64,000 bases of DNA from Candidatus Bipolaricaulota bacterium (GCA_028278555.1 JANQEA010000048.1:1-64000); one strand, 5' to 3'. Shown: positions 1-8,654, counted from the stretch's first letter. Notes: a model not told the origin generated them from the letters alone. A program made the numbers and translations.

Positions 1-1288
1 CGTCGGTGAAGCTGGTGATCGAGTGCTGCCGCTCCTCGATGTACGCCGTCGCCAACTTGAAGTCGTCCTCGTCGTTCGGATCGAGGTAGTAGGCGACCAA
101 TACGTCGCGGACGAACAGCTGATCGAAGTCGAGATCCTCGTCGATCCGGTTCAGGTTCAGCTGGAAGACGCCCGTATCAACACCGGTCTCCTGCGCGTAG
201 AACGACACCGGCGTGTATCGATTCGTCGGATCGAACAGCTCCGGATCGTACTCCACGTAGTAGCGGTGATCCGCGTTCGCGCTGTTGTAGATGTTGTACC
301 AGCGAATCGGCAGATGCCACGGCTCTCCGCCATTATCGCTCTGGACACCGCCCGTCGCCTTCAGCATGCAGAAGTTCGTCGGGCTGGTGTTGTTGTCGTT
401 CATCGGATTCCACGAGCCGGGGTTGACGAGGATGAACACCGGGACGTACTCGACCTCGTTGCAGTTGAGGTTCTCGTCCGGGTCGACGACGGTGATCGTC
501 GCCGCGCCGTTCGCATCCTTGTAGATCTCCTGATCCCAAGAAATCGTCGCCTCGACGTCGATGATCTTCAGCATCGCGATCGCGATGTCGGTGTCATCGT
601 TCGGGTCGACGTATCCGCCGATCAGCGTGTCCATGTTCTCGAACCGGCCGACCAGATAGTCGCCGTTGTTCGTCGGATCGACGAACCACTCGGACGGCGG
701 ATGCGGGACCTCGCCGGTATTGAACCCCACCGTGAACGTCGGCATGTTCGCAGCCGAACCGACGAACCAACCGCGATCGTCAGCATACGTGTCGGCATCC
801 CCGGCGGCGTCCGCGTAGAGGAAGTGTCCCCACCGGAAGTCGTCGGTCGCCCAGTTCGCACCGTCCAGCGTCGGTACGTCGACGACGTGCGTGTGCAGCT
901 CCGGCGTCCCCGCGGCATAGGACTCGCGCGATCCGATCTGGAACGCCCGCTTCGAAACGAAGACGCCTGTGTCGGCACCCGTCTCCTCCAGGTAGTCGGC
1001 ATCCAGAGCACCCTCTGCGCCGATCTCCCAGATCAACGACGCGCCGGTCTTCGGGTCCCCGAGCTTGATGTCGGTCCAGATCTTGTCCCGAATGTCGCAG
1101 TCGTCGTTCTCATCGTTGTCGATGACGACGATCCAGATCTCGTCCCCTTCCTGTATGTTCGTCACCCGATTCTGTCCGTTCTTGTCGGATGAGAAGTACA
1201 TCTGCGCGTCCGACGCAAAGGCAGACAGGGTGAACAGCGCCGCGACGAGCAACGCCACGACGCTCCCTACCATGAAACTCCGTTTCAC
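1..1288 (-). CDS. Exported surface protein with ETGxDTGVF repeats, 3' end outside window
   Basis: The frame stays open from a GTG at 1288 to the left edge, giving 429 residues without a stop, so the C-terminus is missing. The GTG follows GGAGGTGCTACG. Residues 1-26 form a signal peptide ending AFA-SD. The mature part is acidic and Asp/Asn rich. It carries at least two copies of a motif reading ETGADTGVF (about residue 100) and ETGVDTGVF (about residue 390), each in a segment with regularly spaced Asp/Glu. This resembles repeat modules of large bacterial and archaeal surface proteins, but I cannot name a family. Function is unknown; a structural or adhesive cell-surface role is inferred. The gene is monocistronic at its 5' side, with its own promoter and a 5'-leader hairpin. 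Confidence 0.75.
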   Translation of the reverse strand, partial: MKRSFMVGSVVALLVAALFTLSAFASDAQMYFSSDKNGQNRVTNIQEGDEIWIVVIDNDENDDCDIRDKIWTDIKLGDPKTGASLIWEIGAEGALDADYLEETGADTGVFVSKRAFQIGSRESYAAGTPELHTHVVDVPTLDGANWATDDFRWGHFLYADAAGDADTYADDRGWFVGSAANMPTFTVGFNTGEVPHPPSEWFVDPTNNGDYLVGRFENMDTLIGGYVDPNDDTDIAIAMLKIIDVEATISWDQEIYKDANGAATITVVDPDENLNCNEVEYVPVFILVNPGSWNPMNDNNTSPTNFCMLKATGGVQSDNGGEPWHLPIRWYNIYNSANADHRYYVEYDPELFDPTNRYTPVSFYAQETGVDTGVFQLNLNRIDEDLDFDQLFVRDVLVAYYLDPNDEDDFKLATAYIEERQHSITSFTD

Positions 1289-1351
1289 CGTAGCACCTCC
1301 TACTTGGGTCTTCTGTTGCTGATTGACTTCCCCTCACCAAACAGACTTGTT

Positions 1352-1375
1352 CTGCCGCGCCTTGCCGCGCGGCAG
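1352..1375 (-). other. Hairpin in the 5' leader of the surface protein gene
   Basis: There is a perfect 9-bp inverted repeat, CTGCCGCGC and GCGCGGCAG, with a 6-nt loop. It lies between the proposed promoter and the GTG start at 1288. It could stabilise the long-lived mRNA of an abundant surface protein or modulate translation. There is no T-tract, so it is not an obvious terminator. Confidence 0.45.
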
Positions 1376-1402
1376 CCTTCATCCGTGTTCCTCCAACCCC
1401 CA

Positions 1403-1432
1403 ACTCTACTCCGCTGAATGTTCTATCGTCAA
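1403..1432 (-). promoter_or_regulatory. Sigma70-like promoter for the surface protein gene
   Basis: Read on the minus strand: -35 TTGACG (1427-1432), an 18-nt spacer and -10 TAGAGT (1403-1408). This gives a leader of roughly 110 nt before the GTG at 1288, containing the 1352-1375 hairpin. Confidence 0.5.
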
Positions 1433-1513
1433 GCGAAGAACAACACGATCGTGATGCCCTGCTGTCGGCTAGAGGGTGGACGTACGAACGTGATCCGTAC
1501 CACCGCCAGCGAC

Positions 1514-2401
1514 TCAGAACGGAGCGAGTCGATGCAGCCCGACGCTTCGCGCACGTTCCAGCGCGTCGTCGAGCTCTTCTTTCGTGATTCGCCGTCGCAG
1601 CGAAGGAATCTCAGATGCGCGATGGCAAGGGCGATACTGGCCCATCACGTTGACGTAGGTATCGCGCGAGATCTCTTCGACGATGAACCGCATCACCTCC
1701 TCCGTTCCGGCAAGCCCCTTCGGAAGGATGAGATGCCGGACGAGGAGTCCACGCTGTGCCACTCCATCATCGTCGATCATCAGATCGCCGACCTGGCGGT
1801 GCATCTCGAGGAGCGCAGCCTGCGAGCGCGCAACGTAGTCCCCGACTCCTGAGAGCTCTCTTGCCACAGCATCGTTCCCATACTTGAGGTCCGGCATGTA
1901 CAGATCGACGATCCCGTCGAGATGTCGGAGGACCTCGGCGGATTCATACCCGCCGCAGTTCCAGACGATCGGAAGCGAGAAGCCGGCATCGCGCGCGATC
2001 CTCAGCGCACGGACGATCGCTGCCGTGTGCGGCGTCGGCGTCACCAGATTCAGATTGTGACACCTCATCTCCTGAATCCGGAGGAAGATCCCCGCGAGCT
2101 CCGAATCGGTGACGTCGGTTCCCTCGCGGTCCTGACTGATCCGGGCATTCTGACAGAAGAGGCACGCGAGGTTGCAGGCGGAAAGGAAGACGGTTCCCGA
2201 GCCGAAGCGGCCGACGAGCGGCGGTTCTTCTCCGAAGTGCGGCCCGTAACCGGCGACCCTCGCTCCACCCCCGAGCCTACACCGTCCGAACTCGCCGGCA
2301 GTCCGCTCAGCCCGGCACGCGTTCGGGCAAGTCCGACAGGGTGAGCTCGCTGCGGTCAGCGCCGCGGCCCGTTCGGCAAGCTCCATCGGGGAAATGCGCA
2401 T
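1514..2401 (-). CDS. PflA-like radical SAM protein (COG1313 / PflX type)
   Basis: A 295-residue protein that starts at an ATG preceded by GGAGGAACGG; an upstream in-frame ATG at 2422 has no such site. The radical SAM cluster motif is CNLACLFC (CX3CX2C), followed by the usual G-rich and NLVTPTP stretches of the pyruvate formate-lyase activase superfamily. An additional N-terminal Cys motif (CRTCPNAC plus a later CRLG) is typical of the COG1313 subgroup and may bind a second cluster. These are cytosolic S-adenosylmethionine-cleaving enzymes; many are predicted glycyl-radical activases, but substrates are mostly unassigned. No glycyl-radical enzyme is visible nearby, so the target is unknown. 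It stands alone, divergent from the small coiled-coil gene at 2493. Confidence 0.85.
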   Translation of the reverse strand: MRISPMELAERAAALTAASSPCRTCPNACRAERTAGEFGRCRLGGGARVAGYGPHFGEEPPLVGRFGSGTVFLSACNLACLFCQNARISQDREGTDVTDSELAGIFLRIQEMRCHNLNLVTPTPHTAAIVRALRIARDAGFSLPIVWNCGGYESAEVLRHLDGIVDLYMPDLKYGNDAVARELSGVGDYVARSQAALLEMHRQVGDLMIDDDGVAQRGLLVRHLILPKGLAGTEEVMRFIVEEISRDTYVNVMGQYRPCHRASEIPSLRRRITKEELDDALERARSVGLHRLAPF

Positions 2402-2492
2402 CCGTTCCTCCGGCAGGATCATACCCGGTTGTCTCCGAGAACCGCTCGAATAGAATCAGAACGATCCACGCGGAACCGAGGAAGGAGGGCAG

Positions 2493-2645
2493 ATGGCTTT
2501 CATCTCCAAGAAGGACCTGATCGAGAAGGTCCGTCCGCTGGTCGAGCGCCTGTCGCGACTGCAGGAAGAGCTGGACGACCTGTGCGATGAGATCGAGAAC
2601 CTAGCCGAGGAGATCGACGAGGCGCTCGACGAAGCCGAGGAGTAG
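2493..2645 (+). CDS. Small acidic coiled-coil protein (50 aa)
   Basis: ATG follows GAAGGAGGGCAG, an ideal ribosome binding site. After a short MAFISKKD start, the whole protein is a run of heptads rich in Leu, Glu and Asp (for example VERLSRLQEELDDL), so it should form one long amphipathic helix. No family is recognised. It sits just upstream of the SCP2/Fe-ADH/AOR operon, separated by about 95 nt containing a CCGTCGC/GCGACGG inverted repeat, so it may or may not be cotranscribed. It could be a small adaptor or stability peptide; this is inference. Confidence 0.7.
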   Translation: MAFISKKDLIEKVRPLVERLSRLQEELDDLCDEIENLAEEIDEALDEAEE

Positions 2646-2740
2646 CTCCGTCGCGGGAACGGCCGCGCACCCCGAGCGACGGGGCGACCACGCGGTGTCT
2701 CCCGCTATCACCCCGAAGACTCAAGAGTCGAGGAGGTCAC

Positions 2741-3154
2741 ATGTCGTTTCGATTCCCGTCCAACGAGTGGATTGTCGAGCTCTCGCGATTGCTCAACGAA
2801 AGCCCGTCGTACGAGAGCTCGGCCAAGGATTGGGAAGGGGATTTCGTCTTCGTCGTCGAGCCGGATGACGGCTTCGCCGAGACCGCGTATCTCTATCTCG
2901 GTCTACGCCATGGGAAGAGCACCGGGGGGGCGCTCCTCGCCGCGCCGGACGAGCGGCCGACGGAGTACCGGATCAGCGCCCCGTTCGGCGTCTGGCGGAA
3001 GGTGATCGAAGGAGAGCTCGACCCGATTCAAGGGATGATGATGCGAAAGCTGAAGCTCGATGGGAATCTGATGAAGATCATGCGCTATCCGAAGGCGGCA
3101 AAGGAGATCGTCTCTTGTTGCGCCGACGTCCCGACCATGTGGCCGGGCAACTGA
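2741..3154 (+). CDS. SCP2 sterol-binding-domain-like protein
   Basis: A 137-residue protein with start ATG after GAGGAGGTCAC. The single domain matches the SCP2 fold pattern: a central strand-rich part, then a C-terminal KLKLDGNLMKIM helix that in the family lines the hydrophobic tunnel. SCP2 proteins bind lipids or other hydrophobic molecules in the cytosol and often accompany oxidoreductases. It lies 6 nt upstream of the iron alcohol dehydrogenase, so it is probably the first gene of a four-gene operon ending at 6551. A role in presenting hydrophobic aldehydes or alcohols to the next two enzymes is inferred from this position only. Confidence 0.8.
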   Translation: MSFRFPSNEWIVELSRLLNESPSYESSAKDWEGDFVFVVEPDDGFAETAYLYLGLRHGKSTGGALLAAPDERPTEYRISAPFGVWRKVIEGELDPIQGMMMRKLKLDGNLMKIMRYPKAAKEIVSCCADVPTMWPGN

Positions 3155-3160
3155 TCCGAC

Positions 3161-4324
3161 ATGTGGACCTTCGTCTCCCCCAAGATCGTCTTCGGTGAGG
3201 ATGCGCTCGACGAACTCCTCTCCGTCCCGATCCGCCGCGCGCTGATCGTCACCGATCGAACGATCCGAGAGCTCGGACTGATCGAGCCGATCGCCGATCG
3301 CCTCGGGAAGATCGGCGCGACGTGGGAGGTCTTCGACGGAGTCCGACCCGATCCGGACGTCCCGACCGTCCTCGCCGGCGCCGACGCGGCGCGGTCGTTC
3401 GAGCCGGACTGGATCCTCGGCATCGGCGGCGGATCTCCACTCGATGCTGCCAAGGCGATCTGGGTCCTCTACGAGCGCCCCGATCTGCAGCCCGGGGAGA
3501 TCAACCCGTTCATCGATCTCGGTCTGCGGAAGCGCGCCCGTCTGATCACCGTCCCGACGACGAGCGGGACCGGCGCCGACGTGACGTGGGCGATCGTCCT
3601 CACCGATCCTGTCGAGAAGCGGAAGATGGGCCTCGGCAACCGCGAGAACGTGGCTGACATCGCTCTCGTCGATCCGTCGATGGCCGCCGGGATGCCGCCC
3701 CGGTTGACAGCCGACACCGGCCTCGATGCGCTGACCCACGCGATCGAAGGATTCATCTGCACGTGGCACACCGACATGACCGACGGACTCTGCGTTCACG
3801 CAGCCGGAGAGATCCTCCAATACCTCCTCCGCGCCGTCGAGGATGGATCTGACCTCGAGGCGCGGACCCGGATGCACCATGCGGCGACGGTCGCCGGGCT
3901 CGGCTTCGGCAACGCGATGGCTTCGATCGCCCACGCCATGGGGCATGCTCTCGGATCCACCTTCGAGATTCCCCACGGGCGAGCGGTCGCGCTCGCCCTC
4001 CCGTACACGCTCGAATTCGCCGCCCGCGAGACCTCCGATCGCGCCGCTGTCCTCGCCGCCCGCCTCGCGATCTCAGCCAAGCCGGGCGAGGCCGGTACGC
4101 GTGCTCTCGCCGCCGCGGTCCGCGGACTGATTTCCAACGTTGGAAACCCTGGTTCCATCGCCGAAGCCGGAATCTCACGCGAAGCGTTCGATGGAGCGCT
4201 CGACAAGCTTGTATCCGACGCCGAGAACGACACACAGATGATCACCGCGCCTCGCTCCCCATCCTCGGAGGAGTTGCGAGCCCTGTTCACGACTGCCTAC
4301 GACGGAAACGCGGTCTCGTTCTGA
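3161..4324 (+). CDS. Iron-containing (group III) alcohol dehydrogenase
   Basis: A 387-residue protein, the usual family length. The N-terminal half has the NAD(P)-binding GGGS motif (residues 89-92, context GIGGGSPLDAAK) and a TTSGTGAD stretch. The C-terminal half has the divalent-metal ligands: a GLDALTHAIEG segment, then HAMGH and EIPHG. Family members interconvert alcohols and aldehydes with NAD(P)H in the cytosol. The stop codon overlaps the ATG of the aldehyde ferredoxin oxidoreductase gene by one base, indicating translational coupling. Together the two enzymes could move carbon between carboxylate, aldehyde and alcohol. The substrate cannot be read from sequence. Confidence 0.93.
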   Translation: MWTFVSPKIVFGEDALDELLSVPIRRALIVTDRTIRELGLIEPIADRLGKIGATWEVFDGVRPDPDVPTVLAGADAARSFEPDWILGIGGGSPLDAAKAIWVLYERPDLQPGEINPFIDLGLRKRARLITVPTTSGTGADVTWAIVLTDPVEKRKMGLGNRENVADIALVDPSMAAGMPPRLTADTGLDALTHAIEGFICTWHTDMTDGLCVHAAGEILQYLLRAVEDGSDLEARTRMHHAATVAGLGFGNAMASIAHAMGHALGSTFEIPHGRAVALALPYTLEFAARETSDRAAVLAARLAISAKPGEAGTRALAAAVRGLISNVGNPGSIAEAGISREAFDGALDKLVSDAENDTQMITAPRSPSSEELRALFTTAYDGNAVSF

Positions 4325-6168
4325 TGGCGAACCTCCACGGATATGCCGGGCGGATCCTGTATGTCGATCTCGGTGCCGAGACAGCGCACGAGGAACCGAT
4401 CGACGGCGAGCTAGCGGAAGCGTTCCTCGGCGGCAGCGGTCTGGCCGCGGCGCTGATCGCCCGAACACGGCTCTCCGAGATCGATCCGCTCGGACCGGAG
4501 AACCCGCTTGTTCTGATGACCGGCCCGCTCGTCGGGACGGAGATGCCCTCGGCCGGGCGGCTGAGCCTCTGCGCCCTCTCGCCGCTGACGGGCATATGGG
4601 GGGAATCGAACACCGGCGGCTTCCTCGGACCGGAGCTCCGATTCTCCGGCTACGACGGCATCGTCGTCACCGGCCGGGCAAGCGAGCCGGTCTGGCTGTC
4701 GATCGTCGACGGCAACGTTGAGTTGCGCGATGCCGAGTCACTCATGGGGCTCGACACGTACGAGACGCAGGAAGCGATTCGTCAAGAACTCGGCGATGAC
4801 AAAACCCGGGTCGGCTGCATCGGCCGCGCCGGAGAGCATCTCGTCCGCTACGCAGCCGTCATGAACGATCATGGTCGGGCGGCCGGGCGGACCGGGATGG
4901 GAACGGTCATGGGGGCGAAGCACCTGAAGGCGATCGCCGTCCGCGGCCGCGAAACGGTCCCGATCGCCGACCTCCAAGGATTCGCCCGGATCACCGCCGC
5001 CGTCCGTGAGCACAGCCGCGAGGAGATCGCCACTCAGGCGATCCGGATGGCCGGAACGGCCGGATACGTGGACATGGCGACGATGTACGGGGATCTGCCG
5101 TTCCGCCACTTCCGAACCGGCGAATGGGACGGAGCTGACAGGCTTTCCGGCGTCCGGATGACCGAGGAGTACCTCCTTCGCGGTCGGGCCTGTCATCGCT
5201 GCCCGATCGCCTGCGGACGAGAGACGCGGGCGCCTGTCTACGGACTCGACCGAGTCGACGGACCGGAGTACGAGACGCTCGGGGCCCTCGGTTCGCTCCT
5301 CGCGATCGACGACCTCGAGGCGGTGATCGCGGCCGGACATCTGTGCAACCGGCACGGCCTCGACACGATCTCCACCGGTGTCACGATCGCTCTCGCCTGC
5401 GAGCTCGCCGAACGTGGGATCCTCAACCGTGCGACGGCCGATGGGCTGACCCTCCGTTTCGGGGACGCCGTTCTTCTCCACGGGTTGATCGAAAAGATCG
5501 CCGTCCGCGAGGGGATCGGCGATCTTCTCGCCGATGGCAGCGCCGCGCTGGCCGACCACTTCGGCGTTCCCGAGCTCGCGGCAACCGTCAAGCGGCTCGA
5601 GATGCCGATGCACGATCCGCGGGCATTCGGCGGGATGGCCGTCACGTACGCCCTTTCGCCGCGGGGCGCCTGCCACATGCAGGGCGACATGTACTCGGTC
5701 GACACCGGACAGGTCGCGCTCGAGGAACTCGGCATCGCCCCGGGCGACCGGTTCGACGCCTCGGAAGGGAAAGGGCGCATCGCTGCACGGCAGATGGCCT
5801 GGCGATCGCTGTACAACGCGATGATCCTCTGCCAATTCCAGAATCCGCCGGCCGAACGGATCGCGGAAGCGCTCGGAGCCGCCACGGGATGGGATCTCGC
5901 ACCGGCCGATCTGATGACCATCGGACATCGGATTCTCACCCTGAAGCGGACGATCAACGCCCACCGCGGCGTGGACGCGTCTTCCGATGCCCTGCCTCCC
6001 ACGTTCTTGTCCCCGCTCGAAGCAGGAGGAACCCTCGGCAACGTTCCCGACGTCGACCGCCTTCTCGCCGGAGCGTACGGCGAGCTCGGATGGAATCCCC
6101 GCACCGGCCAGCCGGAGAACCCGACACTCGCGCGCCTAGGACTCGGTCGAGCGGCTGAGCCCGAATGA
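4324..6168 (+). CDS. Aldehyde ferredoxin oxidoreductase (tungsten type)
   Basis: A 614-residue protein, full length for the AOR family. It begins with the characteristic YAGRILYVDL N-terminus. The [4Fe-4S] ligands are present: C290, C293 and C297 (CHRCPIAC) and the distal C503 (MILCQF). AORs use a bis-tungstopterin cofactor in the cytosol to oxidise aldehydes to acids with ferredoxin, or the reverse when ferredoxin is strongly reduced. It is translationally coupled to the upstream Fe-ADH and overlaps the downstream membrane-protein gene by 4 nt (ATGA). No cofactor-biosynthesis gene is in the window. The subfamily (AOR, FOR or other) is not decided. Confidence 0.95.
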   Translation: MANLHGYAGRILYVDLGAETAHEEPIDGELAEAFLGGSGLAAALIARTRLSEIDPLGPENPLVLMTGPLVGTEMPSAGRLSLCALSPLTGIWGESNTGGFLGPELRFSGYDGIVVTGRASEPVWLSIVDGNVELRDAESLMGLDTYETQEAIRQELGDDKTRVGCIGRAGEHLVRYAAVMNDHGRAAGRTGMGTVMGAKHLKAIAVRGRETVPIADLQGFARITAAVREHSREEIATQAIRMAGTAGYVDMATMYGDLPFRHFRTGEWDGADRLSGVRMTEEYLLRGRACHRCPIACGRETRAPVYGLDRVDGPEYETLGALGSLLAIDDLEAVIAAGHLCNRHGLDTISTGVTIALACELAERGILNRATADGLTLRFGDAVLLHGLIEKIAVREGIGDLLADGSAALADHFGVPELAATVKRLEMPMHDPRAFGGMAVTYALSPRGACHMQGDMYSVDTGQVALEELGIAPGDRFDASEGKGRIAARQMAWRSLYNAMILCQFQNPPAERIAEALGAATGWDLAPADLMTIGHRILTLKRTINAHRGVDASSDALPPTFLSPLEAGGTLGNVPDVDRLLAGAYGELGWNPRTGQPENPTLARLGLGRAAEPE

Positions 6169-6551
6169 AGCGGAAGACGCGGGTCTCGTTTCTCAAGGAA
6201 CTGCAGCGGGATCAGCACGATCGGATCCGTGGAGGACGGGGAGGCTCCTCGTCCCGCCCGGAACTCATCGGAAATGAAGCGATTCTCGCTCAGGCCGAGC
6301 AACGGATCCGAAGGCGGATCTGGCTCAGAAAGACCCTCCCGTTGAACCTCCTCTTCCTGATTCCCGGGCTTCTATTCATCGGGACGCGGTCGCGCCTCGT
6401 GCTCGCCCTGTTCATCGCGACGTATCCGCTCGTCTTCGTCATCCGCGCACTCCTCGCCCGCCTCCTCTCGGCCCTGATCGGCCCGGAGGAAGTCCTCGTC
6501 CGAAACGAGTATGCGCGCCTCCGCAAGGAGAAGAAGGCGGAGAGCGATTGA
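6165..6551 (+). CDS. Small membrane protein, last gene of the AOR operon
   Basis: A 128-residue protein starting at an ATG that overlaps the AOR stop by 4 nt. The first 55 residues are very basic (many Arg/Lys). Two transmembrane segments follow (about residues 60-77 and 82-100), and the C-terminus is basic and cytosolic. No family is recognised. The coupling suggests cotranslation with AOR; it might anchor or insulate the operon's enzymes at the membrane, but nothing in the sequence shows a catalytic role. Confidence 0.65.
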   Translation: MKRKTRVSFLKELQRDQHDRIRGGRGGSSSRPELIGNEAILAQAEQRIRRRIWLRKTLPLNLLFLIPGLLFIGTRSRLVLALFIATYPLVFVIRALLARLLSALIGPEEVLVRNEYARLRKEKKAESD

Positions 6552-6566
6552 CCCTCGCCGCCCGCC

Positions 6567-6572
6567 TATAAT
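6567..6572 (+). promoter_or_regulatory. Perfect TATAAT directly before the M20 peptidase ATG
   Basis: TATAAT ends 6 nt before the ATG at 6579, so transcription would begin at or next to the start codon. There is no Shine-Dalgarno sequence in between. This fits a leaderless mRNA. A matching -35 at 17 nt is not evident. Confidence 0.45.
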
Positions 6573-6578
6573 CGCGAC

Positions 6579-7895
6579 ATGGACCGAACCAACGGCATCT
6601 CCCCGGCCGAGATCCTTCAGCGACTGATCCAGCACGACACGACGAATCCTCCGGGGAACGAACGTCCCTGCATCGAATACATCGCGGGGCTCCTCGAGTC
6701 GGCCGGACTCGAAACGACGGTCCTGAGTTCCTCGGAAGACCGGCCGAACCTGGTCGCACGGCTTCCCGGGCTCGGTGCGGCACCTCCGCTGCTGATGTAC
6801 GGACATGCCGACGTAGTGACGACGGCGCACCAGTCGTGGACACACCCTCCGTTCGCCGGCAAGCTGATCGACGGCTACGTGTGGGGGCGGGGTGCGCTCG
6901 ACATGAAGGGCGGTCTCGCGATGATGATCGGGGCGATCCTCCGCGCTGCAGTCGATCGGGTCACCCCGGCCGGAGACGTCCTGCTCGCCGTCCTCGCCGA
7001 CGAAGAGGCCGGAGGGGTTCACGGCGCGCGGTTTCTCGTCGAGGAGCATCCGGAAACGTTCGTCAACGTCCGCTATGCGATCGGCGAGTTCGGCGGTTTC
7101 CCCCTCCGCGTCGCCGGGAGGACCTTCTATCTGATCCAGGTCGGCGAAAAACAGCCATGCTGGCTCGAGGCGAGGATCACCGGACCGGCCGGGCACGGCG
7201 CGCGTCCGATGCGCGACGGCGCCATGGCGACGCTCGGCCACATCCTCACGCGGTTGAATCGCAGACGACTCCCGGTCCACATCACGCCGATCGTCCGCGC
7301 GATGATCGAGTCGATGGCCACCGCCCTGCCGCCGGCGAAGCGCTTCGTCCTCCGCCGCCTGCTGAATCCCACGTGGACCGACCGGATTCTCTCGCGTCTC
7401 GGGGAGACGGGGCGAAACCTCGAACCGCTCTTCCGGAACACCGTTAACGCGACTCTCGTCCGCGGCGGCGACAAGCCGAACGTGATCCCGAGCGAGATCG
7501 TCCTCGGTCTCGATGCCCGCCTCCTCCCCGGATTCGCCCTCGAGGATCTCCTCGCAGAGCTTCGGCCGGTCCTCGGCGCCCAGGTCGAGTTTGATGTCCG
7601 CCTGTACGAAGAGAGCGCCGTTGAGCCCGACTTCGGCCTCCTTGACCTTCTCGGCGGTCTTCTCCGCCGGGCAGAACCGGACGCGATCCCCATTCCGTAC
7701 CTTCTTCCGGGGAGTTCCGACGCTCGCTTCTTCTCACGACTCGGGATCCAGACCTACGGTTTCACGCCGATGAACCTGCCGGCGGACTTCAACTTCTTCG
7801 AGACGATCCACGCCGCTGATGAGCGGATTCCGGCGGCGGCGGTCGACTTCGGGGCCGACGCCCTCCTCCGGCTGATCGAGCGCTACGCCGGTTGA
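6579..7895 (+). CDS. M20-family zinc metallopeptidase (ArgE/DapE/CPG2-like)
   Basis: A 438-residue protein with the family's cocatalytic zinc motifs: H76 in MYGHADVV, D108 in GALDMKGG and the Glu pair in DEEAGG (residues 141-146). A later His occurs in the dimerisation-lid region (GPAGHGARP). M20 enzymes hydrolyse N-acyl amino acids or short peptides in the cytosol. A larger lid insertion around residues 220-330 gives a carboxypeptidase-G2-like size. The specificity cannot be read. It has no Shine-Dalgarno site and may be leaderless. It converges with the fRMsr gene, the two stops being one base apart. Confidence 0.9.
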   Translation: MDRTNGISPAEILQRLIQHDTTNPPGNERPCIEYIAGLLESAGLETTVLSSSEDRPNLVARLPGLGAAPPLLMYGHADVVTTAHQSWTHPPFAGKLIDGYVWGRGALDMKGGLAMMIGAILRAAVDRVTPAGDVLLAVLADEEAGGVHGARFLVEEHPETFVNVRYAIGEFGGFPLRVAGRTFYLIQVGEKQPCWLEARITGPAGHGARPMRDGAMATLGHILTRLNRRRLPVHITPIVRAMIESMATALPPAKRFVLRRLLNPTWTDRILSRLGETGRNLEPLFRNTVNATLVRGGDKPNVIPSEIVLGLDARLLPGFALEDLLAELRPVLGAQVEFDVRLYEESAVEPDFGLLDLLGGLLRRAEPDAIPIPYLLPGSSDARFFSRLGIQTYGFTPMNLPADFNFFETIHAADERIPAAAVDFGADALLRLIERYAG

Positions 7896-7896
7896 T

Positions 7897-8358
7897 TTAT
7901 AGGTAGGGACACAACAGCGTGAGGATCTTCTTCAACGGCTCGACGTCCGCTTCGCCGAACTGATCGACCTCGCTCGAGTCGACGTCGAAGACAGCAACGA
8001 CCTCGCCCCCGTCCAACACGGGGATGACGATCTCGCTTTTCGAACGCGGATCGCAGGCGACGTGCCCGGGGAAGCTTTCCACATCGGGGACGATCACCGG
8101 ACGTTTCGTCCGCACCGCCTCGAGACAGACACCACGCCTCTCCAAGATCTGACAGGCGACCGGTCCTTGATACGGGCCGACACGAAGCCGCTCGCCGTCG
8201 ACGAAATAGAAGCCGGTCCAGAAGTGATGCGACATCTTGGCGTGGAGGACGGCACAGATCGTCGACATCGCCGCGATCAGATCGGGCGACTTCCCATCGA
8301 TCAGTCCACAAAGCTGCTCGTAGATCCGCCCGTAGCGGGCGGCGCGTCGTTCGTCCAC
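7897..8358 (-). CDS. msrC: Free methionine-(R)-sulfoxide reductase (GAF-domain fRMsr)
   Basis: A 153-residue GAF-fold protein. I start it at the GTG preceded by AGGAGGCCAAC; a longer reading from 8439 adds residues with no ribosome site. All three conserved redox cysteines of the family are present: C69 (VACQ), C78 (GVCLE) and C102 (GHVACD), with the PDV..FPGH signature. The enzyme reduces free L-Met-(R)-sulfoxide in the cytosol using thioredoxin. A membrane-anchored MsrA is encoded at 44299-45021, so free and protein-bound Met oxidation can both be repaired. Confidence 0.9.
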   Translation of the reverse strand: MDERRAARYGRIYEQLCGLIDGKSPDLIAAMSTICAVLHAKMSHHFWTGFYFVDGERLRVGPYQGPVACQILERRGVCLEAVRTKRPVIVPDVESFPGHVACDPRSKSEIVIPVLDGGEVVAVFDVDSSEVDQFGEADVEPLKKILTLLCPYL

Positions 8359-8458
8359 GTTGGCCTCCTGATTGCCGTGCCGAGTATAGCTAGACGAAAC
8401 CCGTTTCGCGCCCCGTTGTACGTAGATCGTGGCCACCATCCAAACTCAGGAGGTTGAC

Positions 8459-8638
8459 ATGCGACATCTCAAATCCCGACGAATCAAGTGGATGTTGATT
8501 CTGTCTCTGATCGTCGCGGTCGCGATCGCCCCGGCGGCGCTCGGCGGAATCGCCACCTCGCCGCTCGGAGTGAAGGGTTCGACCGTCTTCGCCGGACTCG
8601 GCTCCTGTCCGCTCGGCTCGGTCCACGTCACGCGATAG
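8459..8638 (+). CDS. Small exported or single-membrane-span peptide (59 aa)
   Basis: The ATG follows AGGAGGTTGAC. A basic start (MRHLKSRRIKW) is followed by one hydrophobic helix ending in APAALGG, consistent with a signal peptide or anchor. The mature part is only about 30 residues, rich in Gly and Ser with one Cys. A clear hairpin terminator follows 17 nt after the stop, which supports a real one-gene transcript. Family and function are not recognised. Confidence 0.65.
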   Translation: MRHLKSRRIKWMLILSLIVAVAIAPAALGGIATSPLGVKGSTVFAGLGSCPLGSVHVTR

Positions 8639-8654
8639 GACCATCACTCTTCCA

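Noticed and set aside
23..1192. Long plus-strand open frame (389 codons)
   Set aside because: It is the antisense of the signal-peptide-bearing surface protein gene, is Val/Arg-rich low-complexity text and has no ribosome site.
2645..2740. CCGTCGC/GCGACGG inverted repeat as terminator
   Set aside because: Seven base pairs with a long loop and no T-run; too weak to call.
2903..3976. Minus-strand frame of 357 codons
   Set aside because: Covers the Fe-ADH gene in antisense; no recognisable motif.
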